Shown here one piece after another: positions 55,181 through 61,854 of a DNA stretch of 64,000 nucleotides. Position numbers and translations under genes: made by a program. The stretch comes from Mycobacterium sp. Root265 (GTDB lineage Bacteria; Actinomycetota; Actinomycetes; Mycobacteriales; Mycobacteriaceae): the NCBI RefSeq assembly GCF_001428895.1, contig NZ_LMJA01000022.1, positions 63,369 to 127,368 on the forward strand, written 5' to 3'. The notes beneath the pieces are model-generated. The model was not told the DNA's origin, did not search any database, and saw only the letters and a list, made by a program, of their open reading frames with translations. Each line of letters starts with the position of its first letter. Within the stretch, counting starts at the first letter, position 1.

Positions 55181-55291
55181 GAGCGCCACTCTCTCAACTG
55201 TCGTCCAGCATCTACACCTGGTGCCCCAAGGGTAGCGCGTGTCACACCGGCGGGTTGCCGGTTCACCATCGACGGCTGACCCCACACAGCA

Positions 55292-55327
55292 AAACGCCCG
55301 GCCGGGGAGAACCCCGACCGGGCGTTT
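55292..55327. terminator. Terminator between the two tandem secreted genes
   Basis: Arms AAACGCCCGG/CCGGGCGTTT, one mismatch, then inner CGGGG/CCCCG with a 4 nt loop, followed on the minus strand by GCTGTG. It lies between copies A and B, so each copy probably has its own transcript end. Confidence 0.8.
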
Positions 55328-55352
55328 GCGTGAAGCAACTACGAAACGTCGG

Positions 55353-55706
55353 TCACCAGTCGCCAATCGGCGGGCTGAAGACGAACGAGCCGTTGGACTC
55401 AAGGTTGAACGGCGCGGACTTGGTGCCCGGCACCGCCTTGATGGTGTCGACGTGCACACCTTCACCCTGGGCGTGGACGATGCCGGAGTCGGCGCTGCGG
55501 GTGTCCAGGAACCCGCGTGCCTGGCCATAATCGGCCACCCGAAGGGCGTTGTCGTCGACCAGGAGGGCCTGACGGCTGGTGACATAGGGGGCCGGTGCCG
55601 ATTCCTCGACCTCTGCACTCGCGGTGGCGCTGCCCAGACCGGCCAGCAGCGTGGCACCCGCAAATGAACCGAACCCGAGAACTGCAAGCTTCTTCGATAG
55701 GGCCAT
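55353..55706 (-). CDS. Small secreted protein, tandem copy B
   Basis: A 117-residue exported protein with signal MALSKKLAVLGFGSFAG and cleavage after AxA (Ala31), like copy A. The mature sequences differ at only four conservative sites (Ser58/Ala, Glu68/Asp, Asp/Glu and Ala/Ser near 102-105). The ATG at 55706 is preceded by AGGAAAGG. The upstream frame to 55748 would cross the mspA terminator and is rejected. The paralogues probably arose by a recent tandem duplication. No function is assigned. Confidence 0.85.
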   Translation of the reverse strand: MALSKKLAVLGFGSFAGATLLAGLGSATASAEVEESAPAPYVTSRQALLVDDNALRVADYGQARGFLDTRSADSGIVHAQGEGVHVDTIKAVPGTKSAPFNLESNGSFVFSPPIGDW

Positions 55707-55744
55707 GACCCTTTCCTTTCCTGCTTGGGTAGTCCCACTCGTCA

Positions 55745-55780
55745 CCATGTGGCCCGCCTGTCAGAGCACGGGCCACATGG
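55745..55780. terminator. mspA terminator
   Basis: Perfect 12 bp stem CCATGTGGCCCG/CGGGCCACATGG with a 12 nt loop, 26 bp after the mspA stop on the minus strand. Confidence 0.75.
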
Positions 55781-55805
55781 CAACGTCGGGTTTAGGAGCG
55801 AACTG

Positions 55806-56459
55806 TCAGTTCATGTTCCAGGGCTCGCCGTAGGTGGTGACGCTGTCACCCTCCGAGGCGATGAGCCGTGCGTAGGGGCGCAGCAGCACGCCGCCGGCAG
55901 CACCGGTCACGGTCCCGTGAGCGTTGGAGACTGCAACCGCACCGCTCTCGCCTGCGACGTCAGCGGAGAAGGTCGCAACTTCCTGGATGCCGGGGCCGTT
56001 GCCGAGGTCGGCGCTGATCGAGGCACCGGGGAACAGCGGCGGGGTCACGATGGCCGGGATGATGTCGAAGTCGACGCCACCGGGGCCCACGTAGCCGTAG
56101 TCCTGACCGTCGAACGCGATGTTCGGGGTGGTGTAGCTGAAGTTGATGCCGACGCCCAGCGACCACGGGAAGCCGACCTGGTAGCCCAGCTCCAGCACGC
56201 CCTCGAAGTCCTCAGCGCCCGGACCCGAGACGATGTACTTGGCCTTGCCGGAGTGGAACCACTCGCGGGTCAGGCGGTTGCGGTCGAGCGGGAACACACC
56301 ATTGAGGAAGGTGTCCCACTGCTGGATGGTCAGGGTCCGGTCCTTGCCGTCCACGAGGCTGAGCTCGTTGTCCAGACCCGCGTTGGAGGTGCCTGTGCTC
56401 ACGAACAGCGACGCAATGGCCGCGATCATCGCGATCAGCACCCGACTGATTACCTTCAT
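55806..56459 (-). CDS. mspA: MspA-family outer-membrane porin, variant with enlarged constriction loop
   Basis: A 217-residue porin that forms the octameric hydrophilic channel of the mycobacterial outer membrane. A 27-residue signal (ending STGTSNA) leaves a mature chain starting GLDNELSLVDG, 190 residues. The body matches M. smegmatis MspA closely (QQWDTFLNGVFPLDRNRLTREWF, WSLGVGINFSYTTPN, LLRPYARLIAS, ending YGEPWNMN). The constriction segment differs. Counting from the mature Gly1, position 90 is Asp, 91 is Gly (Asp in MspA) and 93 is Asp. About six extra residues follow before the PPLFPG motif (26 against 20). This would change pore diameter or charge. It has a long upstream leader region. 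Confidence 0.93.
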   Translation of the reverse strand: MKVISRVLIAMIAAIASLFVSTGTSNAGLDNELSLVDGKDRTLTIQQWDTFLNGVFPLDRNRLTREWFHSGKAKYIVSGPGAEDFEGVLELGYQVGFPWSLGVGINFSYTTPNIAFDGQDYGYVGPGGVDFDIIPAIVTPPLFPGASISADLGNGPGIQEVATFSADVAGESGAVAVSNAHGTVTGAAGGVLLRPYARLIASEGDSVTTYGEPWNMN

Positions 56460-56786
56460 GTTCTCCCTATGCTGCCGACGGTTGGTGTGCTGTCAACCGT
56501 GTTTGTTGATGCGGATCCCGGCCCTACCGAGATATCACACCTTGCAAGACCTCCATGTGGTGCGAATTAGAAACTCCACATGTTGCTCTTACGATTCGCT
56601 CATCGTTGACACGAGGAACATAACGGTGCCCCATCAACCCGGCAACGCGTAGGTCCCATCGCGGGGACCCGACCCGATGGGGCTCCAGGGTTTGCTGGGA
56701 CGGCCATACAGAGGTATTCAAGGTGTCGTGACCAGCGCGACAACTTAGCGTGCCTCAGTTTGCTTCGCACGTCGTGGAGAAAGAAA
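56460..56786 (-). promoter_or_regulatory. mspA promoter and long leader region
   Basis: 327 bp without a convincing gene, between the small-gene terminator and mspA. A promoter is expected here on the minus strand (a possible -35 TTGTCG with a weak -10 near 56715). A long untranslated leader is consistent with what I recall for mspA of M. smegmatis, whose promoter is several hundred bp upstream. AT content is higher than in the neighbours. Open frames in this region do not look coding. Confidence 0.45.
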
Positions 56787-56821
56787 TGATCGGCTGGAAT
56801 CAAGAAGATTCCAGCCGATCA
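56787..56821 (-). terminator. Intrinsic terminator of the small gene upstream of mspA
   Basis: Perfect 15 bp stem TGATCGGCTGGAATC with a 5 nt loop. On the minus strand it is followed by TTTCTTTC. It lies 16 bp after the stop of the 52-residue gene. Confidence 0.85.
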
Positions 56822-56836
56822 GGGGGAAATTACTGC

Positions 56837-56995
56837 TCAGTCGTGGTGCGGAGGGACGTTGTCCCGGAGCCACCGATCGCGGTCGAAGTTCTCTTCGGAG
56901 GTATCGCCATCACGCTCGTCGCGGGTGGTGCTCGGCAGTTCCTCGCCGAAGATCGCGTTAACTGCGTCCTTCGATGGCCGCGTAGGCCCGGTCAC
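56837..56995 (-). CDS. 52-residue conserved-looking small acidic protein (not a long ORF)
   Basis: Reading from GTG 56995 gives MTGPTRPSKDAVNAIFGEE, then LPSTTRDERDGDTSEENFD, then RDRWLRDNVPPHHD. It is acidic and hydrophilic with a Trp and a double His at the end, and no membrane segment. It is preceded by AGGAG with a 10 nt spacer and by a perfect CRP-type site, and followed by a clear intrinsic terminator. Together these make it a real gene although it is only 159 bp. The DRDRW-x-RDN-x-PPHHD ending looks like a conserved motif, but I cannot name a family. Confidence 0.75.
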   Translation of the reverse strand: MTGPTRPSKDAVNAIFGEELPSTTRDERDGDTSEENFDRDRWLRDNVPPHHD

Positions 56996-57009
56996 GATGC
57001 GGTAGCTCC

Positions 57010-57025
57010 TGTGACCAACGTCACA
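57010..57025. promoter_or_regulatory. CRP/Cmr-type binding site upstream of the small gene
   Basis: TGTGACCAACGTCACA is a perfect match to TGTGA-N6-TCACA, the cAMP-CRP consensus. It lies just upstream of the AGGAG ribosome-binding site. If transcription starts further upstream it would block transcription, and if downstream it would activate. Confidence 0.8.
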
Positions 57026-57122
57026 TTGGCGGTGGGATTACCGTTCACCTGCCCGTAACCTGCCGCGCTTGAAAAGAGTGCGCAGACCTGCATGATTGCC
57101 ATCCGGACACGCACTTCCCGGC

Positions 57123-57617
57123 TCAGATATCGAGGCTCGAGAGCTGCCCGATCACCTGGACGGCGAGCGGGTTGAGGGTGGCCATGCCGTCCCGCACCGC
57201 GGCACGTGAGCCGGCGATGTTCACCACGAGGGTGCTGCCCGAGATGCCGGCCAGTCCGCGCGATACGCCGGCATCCACGATGCCCGCAGACAGCCCGGAA
57301 GCGCGCAACGCCTCGGAGATGCCCAACAACTCACGGTCGAGCAGCTCGACAGTGGCCTCAGGGGTCACGTCGCGGGGGCTCACCCCGGTGCCGCCGACCG
57401 AGATCACCAGGTCGACTCCGCCGATGACGGCGGTGTTGAGCGCGTTGCGGATCTCCACCTCGTCGGCGGAGACCACCACGACCCCGTCCACCAGGAAACC
57501 GCTCTCACCGAGCAGCTCGGTGACCAACGGTCCGCTGTGATCCTCTTCGCCGTGTGCTGTCCGGTCGTCGACGACGACAACGAGCGCCCGCCCGACGAAC
57601 TCCGCTGGTTGTTCCAT
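57123..57617 (-). CDS. moaB2: MogA/MoaB-family molybdopterin adenylyltransferase-like protein (MoaB2)
   Basis: A protein of about 164 residues with MoaB fold. Motifs: VVVDDRTAHGEEDHSGPLVTELL, GGVDLVISVGGTGVSPRDVTPEAT (the molybdopterin TGGTG-type loop) and GSTLVVNIAGSRAAVRDGMATLNP. From memory, it is very close to Rv0984. It may act in molybdenum-cofactor assembly, though MoaB2 of M. tuberculosis is also said to interact with SigH. The ATG at 57617 is used. A frame from GTG 57677 overlaps the pepD stop by 4 bp and would add 20 residues. Same strand as pepD-mprB-mprA. Confidence 0.9.
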   Translation of the reverse strand: MEQPAEFVGRALVVVVDDRTAHGEEDHSGPLVTELLGESGFLVDGVVVVSADEVEIRNALNTAVIGGVDLVISVGGTGVSPRDVTPEATVELLDRELLGISEALRASGLSAGIVDAGVSRGLAGISGSTLVVNIAGSRAAVRDGMATLNPLAVQVIGQLSSLDI

Positions 57618-57673
57618 GACAGTCACCGTATATCCGGACGCCGTCAACGAGTTCGACAAGGGTTCCAATACGG

Positions 57674-58972
57674 TCACTGCTGAGCCTTCCCCAAGGTCAC
57701 GTCCAGGGTCTCGGCTCCGCCGGACCCCTGAAAGGTCAACGTCACCTTGGTACCGGGCGCCTTCGAGCGCACCGCGGCGACCAGGGCGTCGGCGCTGTTG
57801 ATCACGCGTCCGTCGACCTTGGTGACCACCACGCCGCTGGGCAGTCCCGCCGCAGCCGCCGCACCGCCCTCGGTGACCTCGACGATCTTGGCGCCGTCCA
57901 CCGAGGCATCGTTACCGACCTGCACACCCAGCGAGGCGTGCGATGCGGTGCCGCCCTGCACCAACTCGTCGGCGATCCGCTTGGCCTGGTCCACCGGAAT
58001 GGCGAACCCGAGGCCGATCGAGCCGCTCTGGGACTCCGCGGAATCGCCACCGAGGGTCGCGATGGCCGAGTTCACCCCGACCAGCTCACCGTTCATGTTG
58101 ACCAGCGCGCCACCGGAGTTACCCGGGTTGATCGCGGCGTCGGTCTGGATCGCGTCCAGCACGGTGTTCTGGTCATTGCTGTTCCCGCCGGCGGCCACCG
58201 GGCGGTTCAGCGCGCTGACGATGCCGACGGTGACGGTGCCCTCCAGGCCGAGGGGCGAGCCGATCGCGACCACGTCCTGGCCGACCCGCAGATCCCCCGA
58301 GGACCCGAGTGCGATGGGGGTCAGATCCGATACCCCTTCGGCCCGCACCACGGCGATGTCACTGCTGGGGTCGGTGCCGACCACCGTGAACGGTGCGGTG
58401 CGACCGTCGGCGAAGGTCACCTTGGTCTGCGGCCGCCCGCCGGGCGCGCCTTCGGTGGCGACGACGTGGTTGTTGGTGAGGATCAGTCCGTCGGTGGACA
58501 GGATGATGCCCGAACCCTCCTCGGAGGCCCGGCCCAGGTTCGTCTCCAGCTTGACCACGCTGGGGACCACCTTGGCCGCAACCTGCTCCACCGAGCCCAC
58601 CGGCAGGCTCGCCGCCGGCATGCCCGGAGTGGCACCGCCGCCGCTGGAGAAGCTGGTGGAGGGCTGGTCGGGCTGAGCCAGCACCGCCACGCCGCCGCCG
58701 ATACCGGCGGAGACGACCGCTATCGCTGCCGCGCCGGCAATCAAAGCGCCTGCACGCGAACGCTTCTGGGGCCTGGCGGCGGGCGTTCCGGCCGGGCGGT
58801 ACGGGTCGTACTGCGACCGCGTCTGCTGGGGATGCTGCTGGGCGTAGCGCCAGTCATAGGGCTGCTGTTGGTAGCCCTGCTGGTAAGTGTTGCGCTGCGT
58901 GGAATAGCCGGTCGGGTTCGCTTCGTAGCCGGGCTGGGACGGAGGCGGTGTGTACCTCGGGTCGTTCGTCAT
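57674..58972 (-). CDS. pepD: HtrA-like serine protease PepD
   Basis: A 432-residue membrane-anchored protease. The Gln/Tyr/Pro-rich cytoplasmic N-terminus (about 1-70) is followed by a helix at about 74-98, a trypsin-like domain (about 120-320) with His169 (TNNHVV), Asp205 (SSDIAVV) and Ser286 (PGNSGGAL), and a C-terminal PDZ domain (about 340-425, SLGVQVGNDASVDGAKIVEV). In M. tuberculosis PepD (Rv0983) degrades misfolded envelope proteins and is induced by the MprAB system. An MprA-box-like repeat lies 78 bp upstream of the start. It overlaps the long form of moaB2. Confidence 0.95.
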   Translation of the reverse strand: MTNDPRYTPPPSQPGYEANPTGYSTQRNTYQQGYQQQPYDWRYAQQHPQQTRSQYDPYRPAGTPAARPQKRSRAGALIAGAAAIAVVSAGIGGGVAVLAQPDQPSTSFSSGGGATPGMPAASLPVGSVEQVAAKVVPSVVKLETNLGRASEEGSGIILSTDGLILTNNHVVATEGAPGGRPQTKVTFADGRTAPFTVVGTDPSSDIAVVRAEGVSDLTPIALGSSGDLRVGQDVVAIGSPLGLEGTVTVGIVSALNRPVAAGGNSNDQNTVLDAIQTDAAINPGNSGGALVNMNGELVGVNSAIATLGGDSAESQSGSIGLGFAIPVDQAKRIADELVQGGTASHASLGVQVGNDASVDGAKIVEVTEGGAAAAAGLPSGVVVTKVDGRVINSADALVAAVRSKAPGTKVTLTFQGSGGAETLDVTLGKAQQ

Positions 58973-59049
58973 ATCGCTCGGCGCTCTTTCTTTTCAGCGG
59001 TTCAGTTATCTGTTCAACGCATCGGACAGCCATACAGTGCCGAGTGGGG

Positions 59050-59067
59050 CTGAGAATCCACTTAGAG
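59050..59067. promoter_or_regulatory. MprA-box-like direct repeat upstream of pepD
   Basis: CTGAGAA and CTTAGAG spaced 11 bp apart on the plus strand (the minus strand reads CTCTAAG-n4-TTCTCAG). They lie 78 bp upstream of the pepD start, on the side of mprB, and resemble the MprA box repeats upstream of mprA. Confidence 0.6.
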
Positions 59068-59120
59068 AATGACGCGTAGGAACCCATCAATTTCTGAAGA
59101 TTTCCCCACGTCACACCCCG

Positions 59121-60650
59121 CTACCCATTGTCGGCGCCCGAAGACGTGGCGTCCATCGATTTGTCCCCGCGTGTCGGCGACAAACCGGCAGGCACCTGGA
59201 ACGGCGCGGTCGCCGTGGCGCTCTCGGGCAACACCCGCCGGCCGGGCAGCACGAGGCGAACCGAGGTACCCGACGGCTCACCTCCGGGCACGGTGTCCTC
59301 AACCTGAAGTGTCCCACCGTGTTTGAGGACCACCTGCTTGACGATCGCCAACCCCAGACCCGAACCCGGCATCGCACGGGCCGATGTGGAGCGGTAGAAG
59401 CGCTCGAACACGAGCTCGCGTTCCTGCGGCGGAATGCCCGGGCCCATATCGGAGATCACGAGTTCGGCGTGCAGTGCGTCACGTTGCCTCAGCCGCACCA
59501 GCACGGTGCTGTCGGGCGGACTCCACTTGGCCGCGTTGTCGAGCACGTTGAGCACCGCCCGGGACAGTCCGGCGACGTCGCCGTCGACCTGCCAGTCGAT
59601 CAACTGCACGTCGAAGTCAATATCGTTGCGGCGGCGTCGAACTCGTTCCAGTGCGCGATCCACCACATCGGACAGGTCGACCTTCTCCCGGATCACCACA
59701 CCGGCGTCGTCGCGGGTGAGGTCCACCAGATCGCCCACCAATGTGGACAATTCCTCGATCTGGGCAATCACATCGGCCTGCAGCTCGACCATCTCGCCGG
59801 CGGGCAACCGCGGAGCGCCGGGCGCCATCGCCGCCATCAGCAGCTCGACATTGGTGCGCAACGAGGTGAGCGGAGTGCGCAGCTCGTGCCCGGCGTCGGT
59901 CACCAGCCGGGACTGGCGCTCCCGCGATTCCGCGAGCGCGCGCAACATCATGTTGAACGCATCGGTAAGCCGGGCCAGCTCGTCGGTGCCGACCACGGGG
60001 ATGGGCCGCAGATCGTCGGTGCGCGCGACCCGCTCGGCGGCCTGGGTCAACCGGGCCACCGGGCGCAGACCGGCGCGGGCGACCATCCCGCCGGCTATGG
60101 CGGCCACCGCCATACCGGAGGCGCCGACGATGGCCAGCACGGTGCCCAGCCTGTTCAGCAGGGCGATCGTGGGCGCAAGGCTCTTGGAGATCAGCAGCGA
60201 GTCGCCGTTGGCCAGGTGCACGGCCAGCACCCGCTGGTTGTTGACGGTGCGCAGCGACATAAGCAGCTCGCCCTGGACGACGGCTTTCTCCGGCGCTCCG
60301 AGTGGCAGCGTCTGGCCCTGCTGGTTGGCGGTGTAGATACAGCATCCCGGGCTGACCAGCATGGCGTTCACATCGGAATATGCGGTGCCCTCGATGGCCT
60401 TGCCGGGATCCTTGGCCAGCGAGCCGCTCTCGATGAGCAACTGCACCCGGCTGTGCAACTGGGTGTCGATGTCGTCATAGACGGAGCGGGACACCACGGC
60501 GTACACGGCAACGGCCATCAGCACGACGACCATCGCGACCATCGACATCGCCAGCAGCATCACCCGCCAGCGCAGCGAGACCGCGCTGACGTTTCTGGTG
60601 TACCGGCGTTGACTGTCCGATCGGAACACCGGTTTCTTGAACAGCCGCAT
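59121..60650 (-). CDS. mprB: Sensor histidine kinase MprB
   Basis: A 509-residue envelope-stress sensor. TM1 at about 30-53 and TM2 at about 168-190 flank a periplasmic loop of about 115 residues containing PGCCIYTANQQ. HAMP spans about 190-240. Dimerisation/phosphoacceptor His255 is in TDAGHELRTPLTSLRTN. The ATPase domain has NVLDNAAKWSPPD (N box), VISDMGPGIPPQ (G1) and GSGLGLAIVKQV (G2). The C-terminal about 35 residues are low complexity. Its stop is 148 bp upstream of pepD. It shares one base with the mprA stop, so the two genes are coupled. It phosphorylates MprA. Confidence 0.96.
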   Translation of the reverse strand: MRLFKKPVFRSDSQRRYTRNVSAVSLRWRVMLLAMSMVAMVVVLMAVAVYAVVSRSVYDDIDTQLHSRVQLLIESGSLAKDPGKAIEGTAYSDVNAMLVSPGCCIYTANQQGQTLPLGAPEKAVVQGELLMSLRTVNNQRVLAVHLANGDSLLISKSLAPTIALLNRLGTVLAIVGASGMAVAAIAGGMVARAGLRPVARLTQAAERVARTDDLRPIPVVGTDELARLTDAFNMMLRALAESRERQSRLVTDAGHELRTPLTSLRTNVELLMAAMAPGAPRLPAGEMVELQADVIAQIEELSTLVGDLVDLTRDDAGVVIREKVDLSDVVDRALERVRRRRNDIDFDVQLIDWQVDGDVAGLSRAVLNVLDNAAKWSPPDSTVLVRLRQRDALHAELVISDMGPGIPPQERELVFERFYRSTSARAMPGSGLGLAIVKQVVLKHGGTLQVEDTVPGGEPSGTSVRLVLPGRRVLPESATATAPFQVPAGLSPTRGDKSMDATSSGADNG

Positions 60651-61345
60651 CAGGGCGGGGTTTCCCGCAGCACATAACCCACCCCGCGCACGGTGTGGAT
60701 GAGCCGCGGTTCACCCTCGGCCTCCGTCTTGCGACGCAGGTAACCGACGTACACCTCCAGCGCATTACCCGAGGTCGGGAAGTCGAATCCCCAGACCTCT
60801 TCGAGAATGCGACTGCGGGTGAGCACCCGCCGGGGGTTGGCGATCAGCATTTCCAGCAGCGAGAACTCGGTGCGGGTCAGGCTGATCTGCCGTTCACCGC
60901 GGGACACTTCCCGTGTCACCGGGTCCAGGCTCAGATCGGAGAAGGTGAGCGCCCGGGAGTCCGCGGACTCGTCCGGAAGGGTGCGACGACGCAACAGGGC
61001 CCGCATCCGGGCCAGCAGTTCCTCCAGCGCGAACGGCTTGGGCAGATAGTCATCGGCTCCCGCGTCCAGGCCGGCCACCCGTTCGGACACCGAATCCCGG
61101 GCGGTGAGCACCAGGATGGGCAGATCGTCACCGGTGCTGCGGAGATGCCGGCACACTTCGAGGCCGTCGAGCCTCGGCATCATCACGTCCAGGACAAGGG
61201 CGTCCGGTCGGTCACTGGAGATCGCCTCGAGAGCCTCGACACCATCCTGGGCGAGCTCGACGGAATAACCATTGAACGAAAGCGACCGGCGCAGAGATTC
61301 GCGCACCGCGCGATCGTCATCAACGACAAGAATGCGCACAGCCAC
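60650..61345 (-). CDS. mprA: Response regulator MprA (OmpR/PhoB type)
   Basis: A 231-residue regulator. The receiver domain (about 3-120) has the acidic pocket VVDDD at 8-11, phosphoacceptor Asp53 in LVLDVMMP, Thr in VLTARD and Lys in YLPKPF. The C-terminal winged helix (about 135-230) contains [26 protein letters not shown] and [12 protein letters not shown]. The GTG at 61345 is used and an internal GTG at 61339 is an alternative. In M. tuberculosis MprA controls sigE, sigB, pepD and itself. A matching box lies upstream. Confidence 0.96.
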   Translation of the reverse strand: MAVRILVVDDDRAVRESLRRSLSFNGYSVELAQDGVEALEAISSDRPDALVLDVMMPRLDGLEVCRHLRSTGDDLPILVLTARDSVSERVAGLDAGADDYLPKPFALEELLARMRALLRRRTLPDESADSRALTFSDLSLDPVTREVSRGERQISLTRTEFSLLEMLIANPRRVLTRSRILEEVWGFDFPTSGNALEVYVGYLRRKTEAEGEPRLIHTVRGVGYVLRETPP

Positions 61346-61361
61346 AGTGTCATCCCTCTAT

Positions 61362-61379
61362 CTGAGAGCGACCTGAGAG
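61362..61379. promoter_or_regulatory. MprA box upstream of mprA
   Basis: Two identical CTGAGAG units start 11 bp apart (61362 and 61373). The minus strand reads CTCTCAG-n4-CTCTCAG. Direct repeats of this kind are the known MprA target, and they lie 17-34 bp upstream of the mprA start, fitting autoregulation. Confidence 0.75.
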
Positions 61380-61426
61380 ACGCGCCGCACGGAGCCGCAA
61401 CGGCCAGGCGACATCCAGCGCAGCGG

Positions 61427-61600
61427 TTACTTGCGGTCGAGGTCGACCAGGCCGAGGCGAGCGGCCTTGAGCAGGCGACGCGGCACCTTGCGCTGCTGGC
61501 CACCCACAGCGACGTTGACCAGGCCGACGGCCTCGGTCTTCCACTGCGACCGGCGGCTACGGGTGTTCGAGCGCGACATCCGGCGCTTGGGCACAGCCAT
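61427..61600 (-). CDS. rpmF: 50S ribosomal protein L32
   Basis: A 57-residue basic ribosomal protein starting [21 protein letters not shown] and ending [20 protein letters not shown]. It lacks the CxxC pairs of zinc-binding L32, the zinc-free form typical of this position in mycobacteria (Rv0979A). The ATG at 61600 follows GGAGATC. Other frames in the region are not used. The 254 bp upstream of it hold no gene. Confidence 0.93.
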   Translation of the reverse strand: MAVPKRRMSRSNTRSRRSQWKTEAVGLVNVAVGGQQRKVPRRLLKAARLGLVDLDRK

Positions 61601-61854
61601 GTTGGAGATCTCCTCTTGCGGGTTTCCGCCGCGCAGCGAACAGCGACGGCAATTTGCACTACAGAATAGCCCGCACCGCCGGATGCCTCCAAACCGCACG
61701 CCTCAGCGCGAAACACATGCGCGGTTTCCGCCTTTCGGCGCGGCTGCTGCGCGAGACTGAAACAACGCACCGATCGGGGCCCACCCCTTGACGCGATACC
61801 GTCGGTACCGAGTAACCTACCTACCGGTTGGTCGGAGTGCGATGGGAGTGATGG

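Noticed and set aside
56750-57058. 102-residue plus-strand frame upstream of mspA
   Set aside because: It is antisense to the better-supported 52-residue gene, has no ribosome-binding site and no recognisable composition.
57674-57677. GTG at 57677 as the moaB2 start
   Set aside because: The 4 bp overlap with pepD is attractive, but homology to MoaB2 begins at MEQPAEFVGR, so the ATG at 57617 was preferred. Not excluded.
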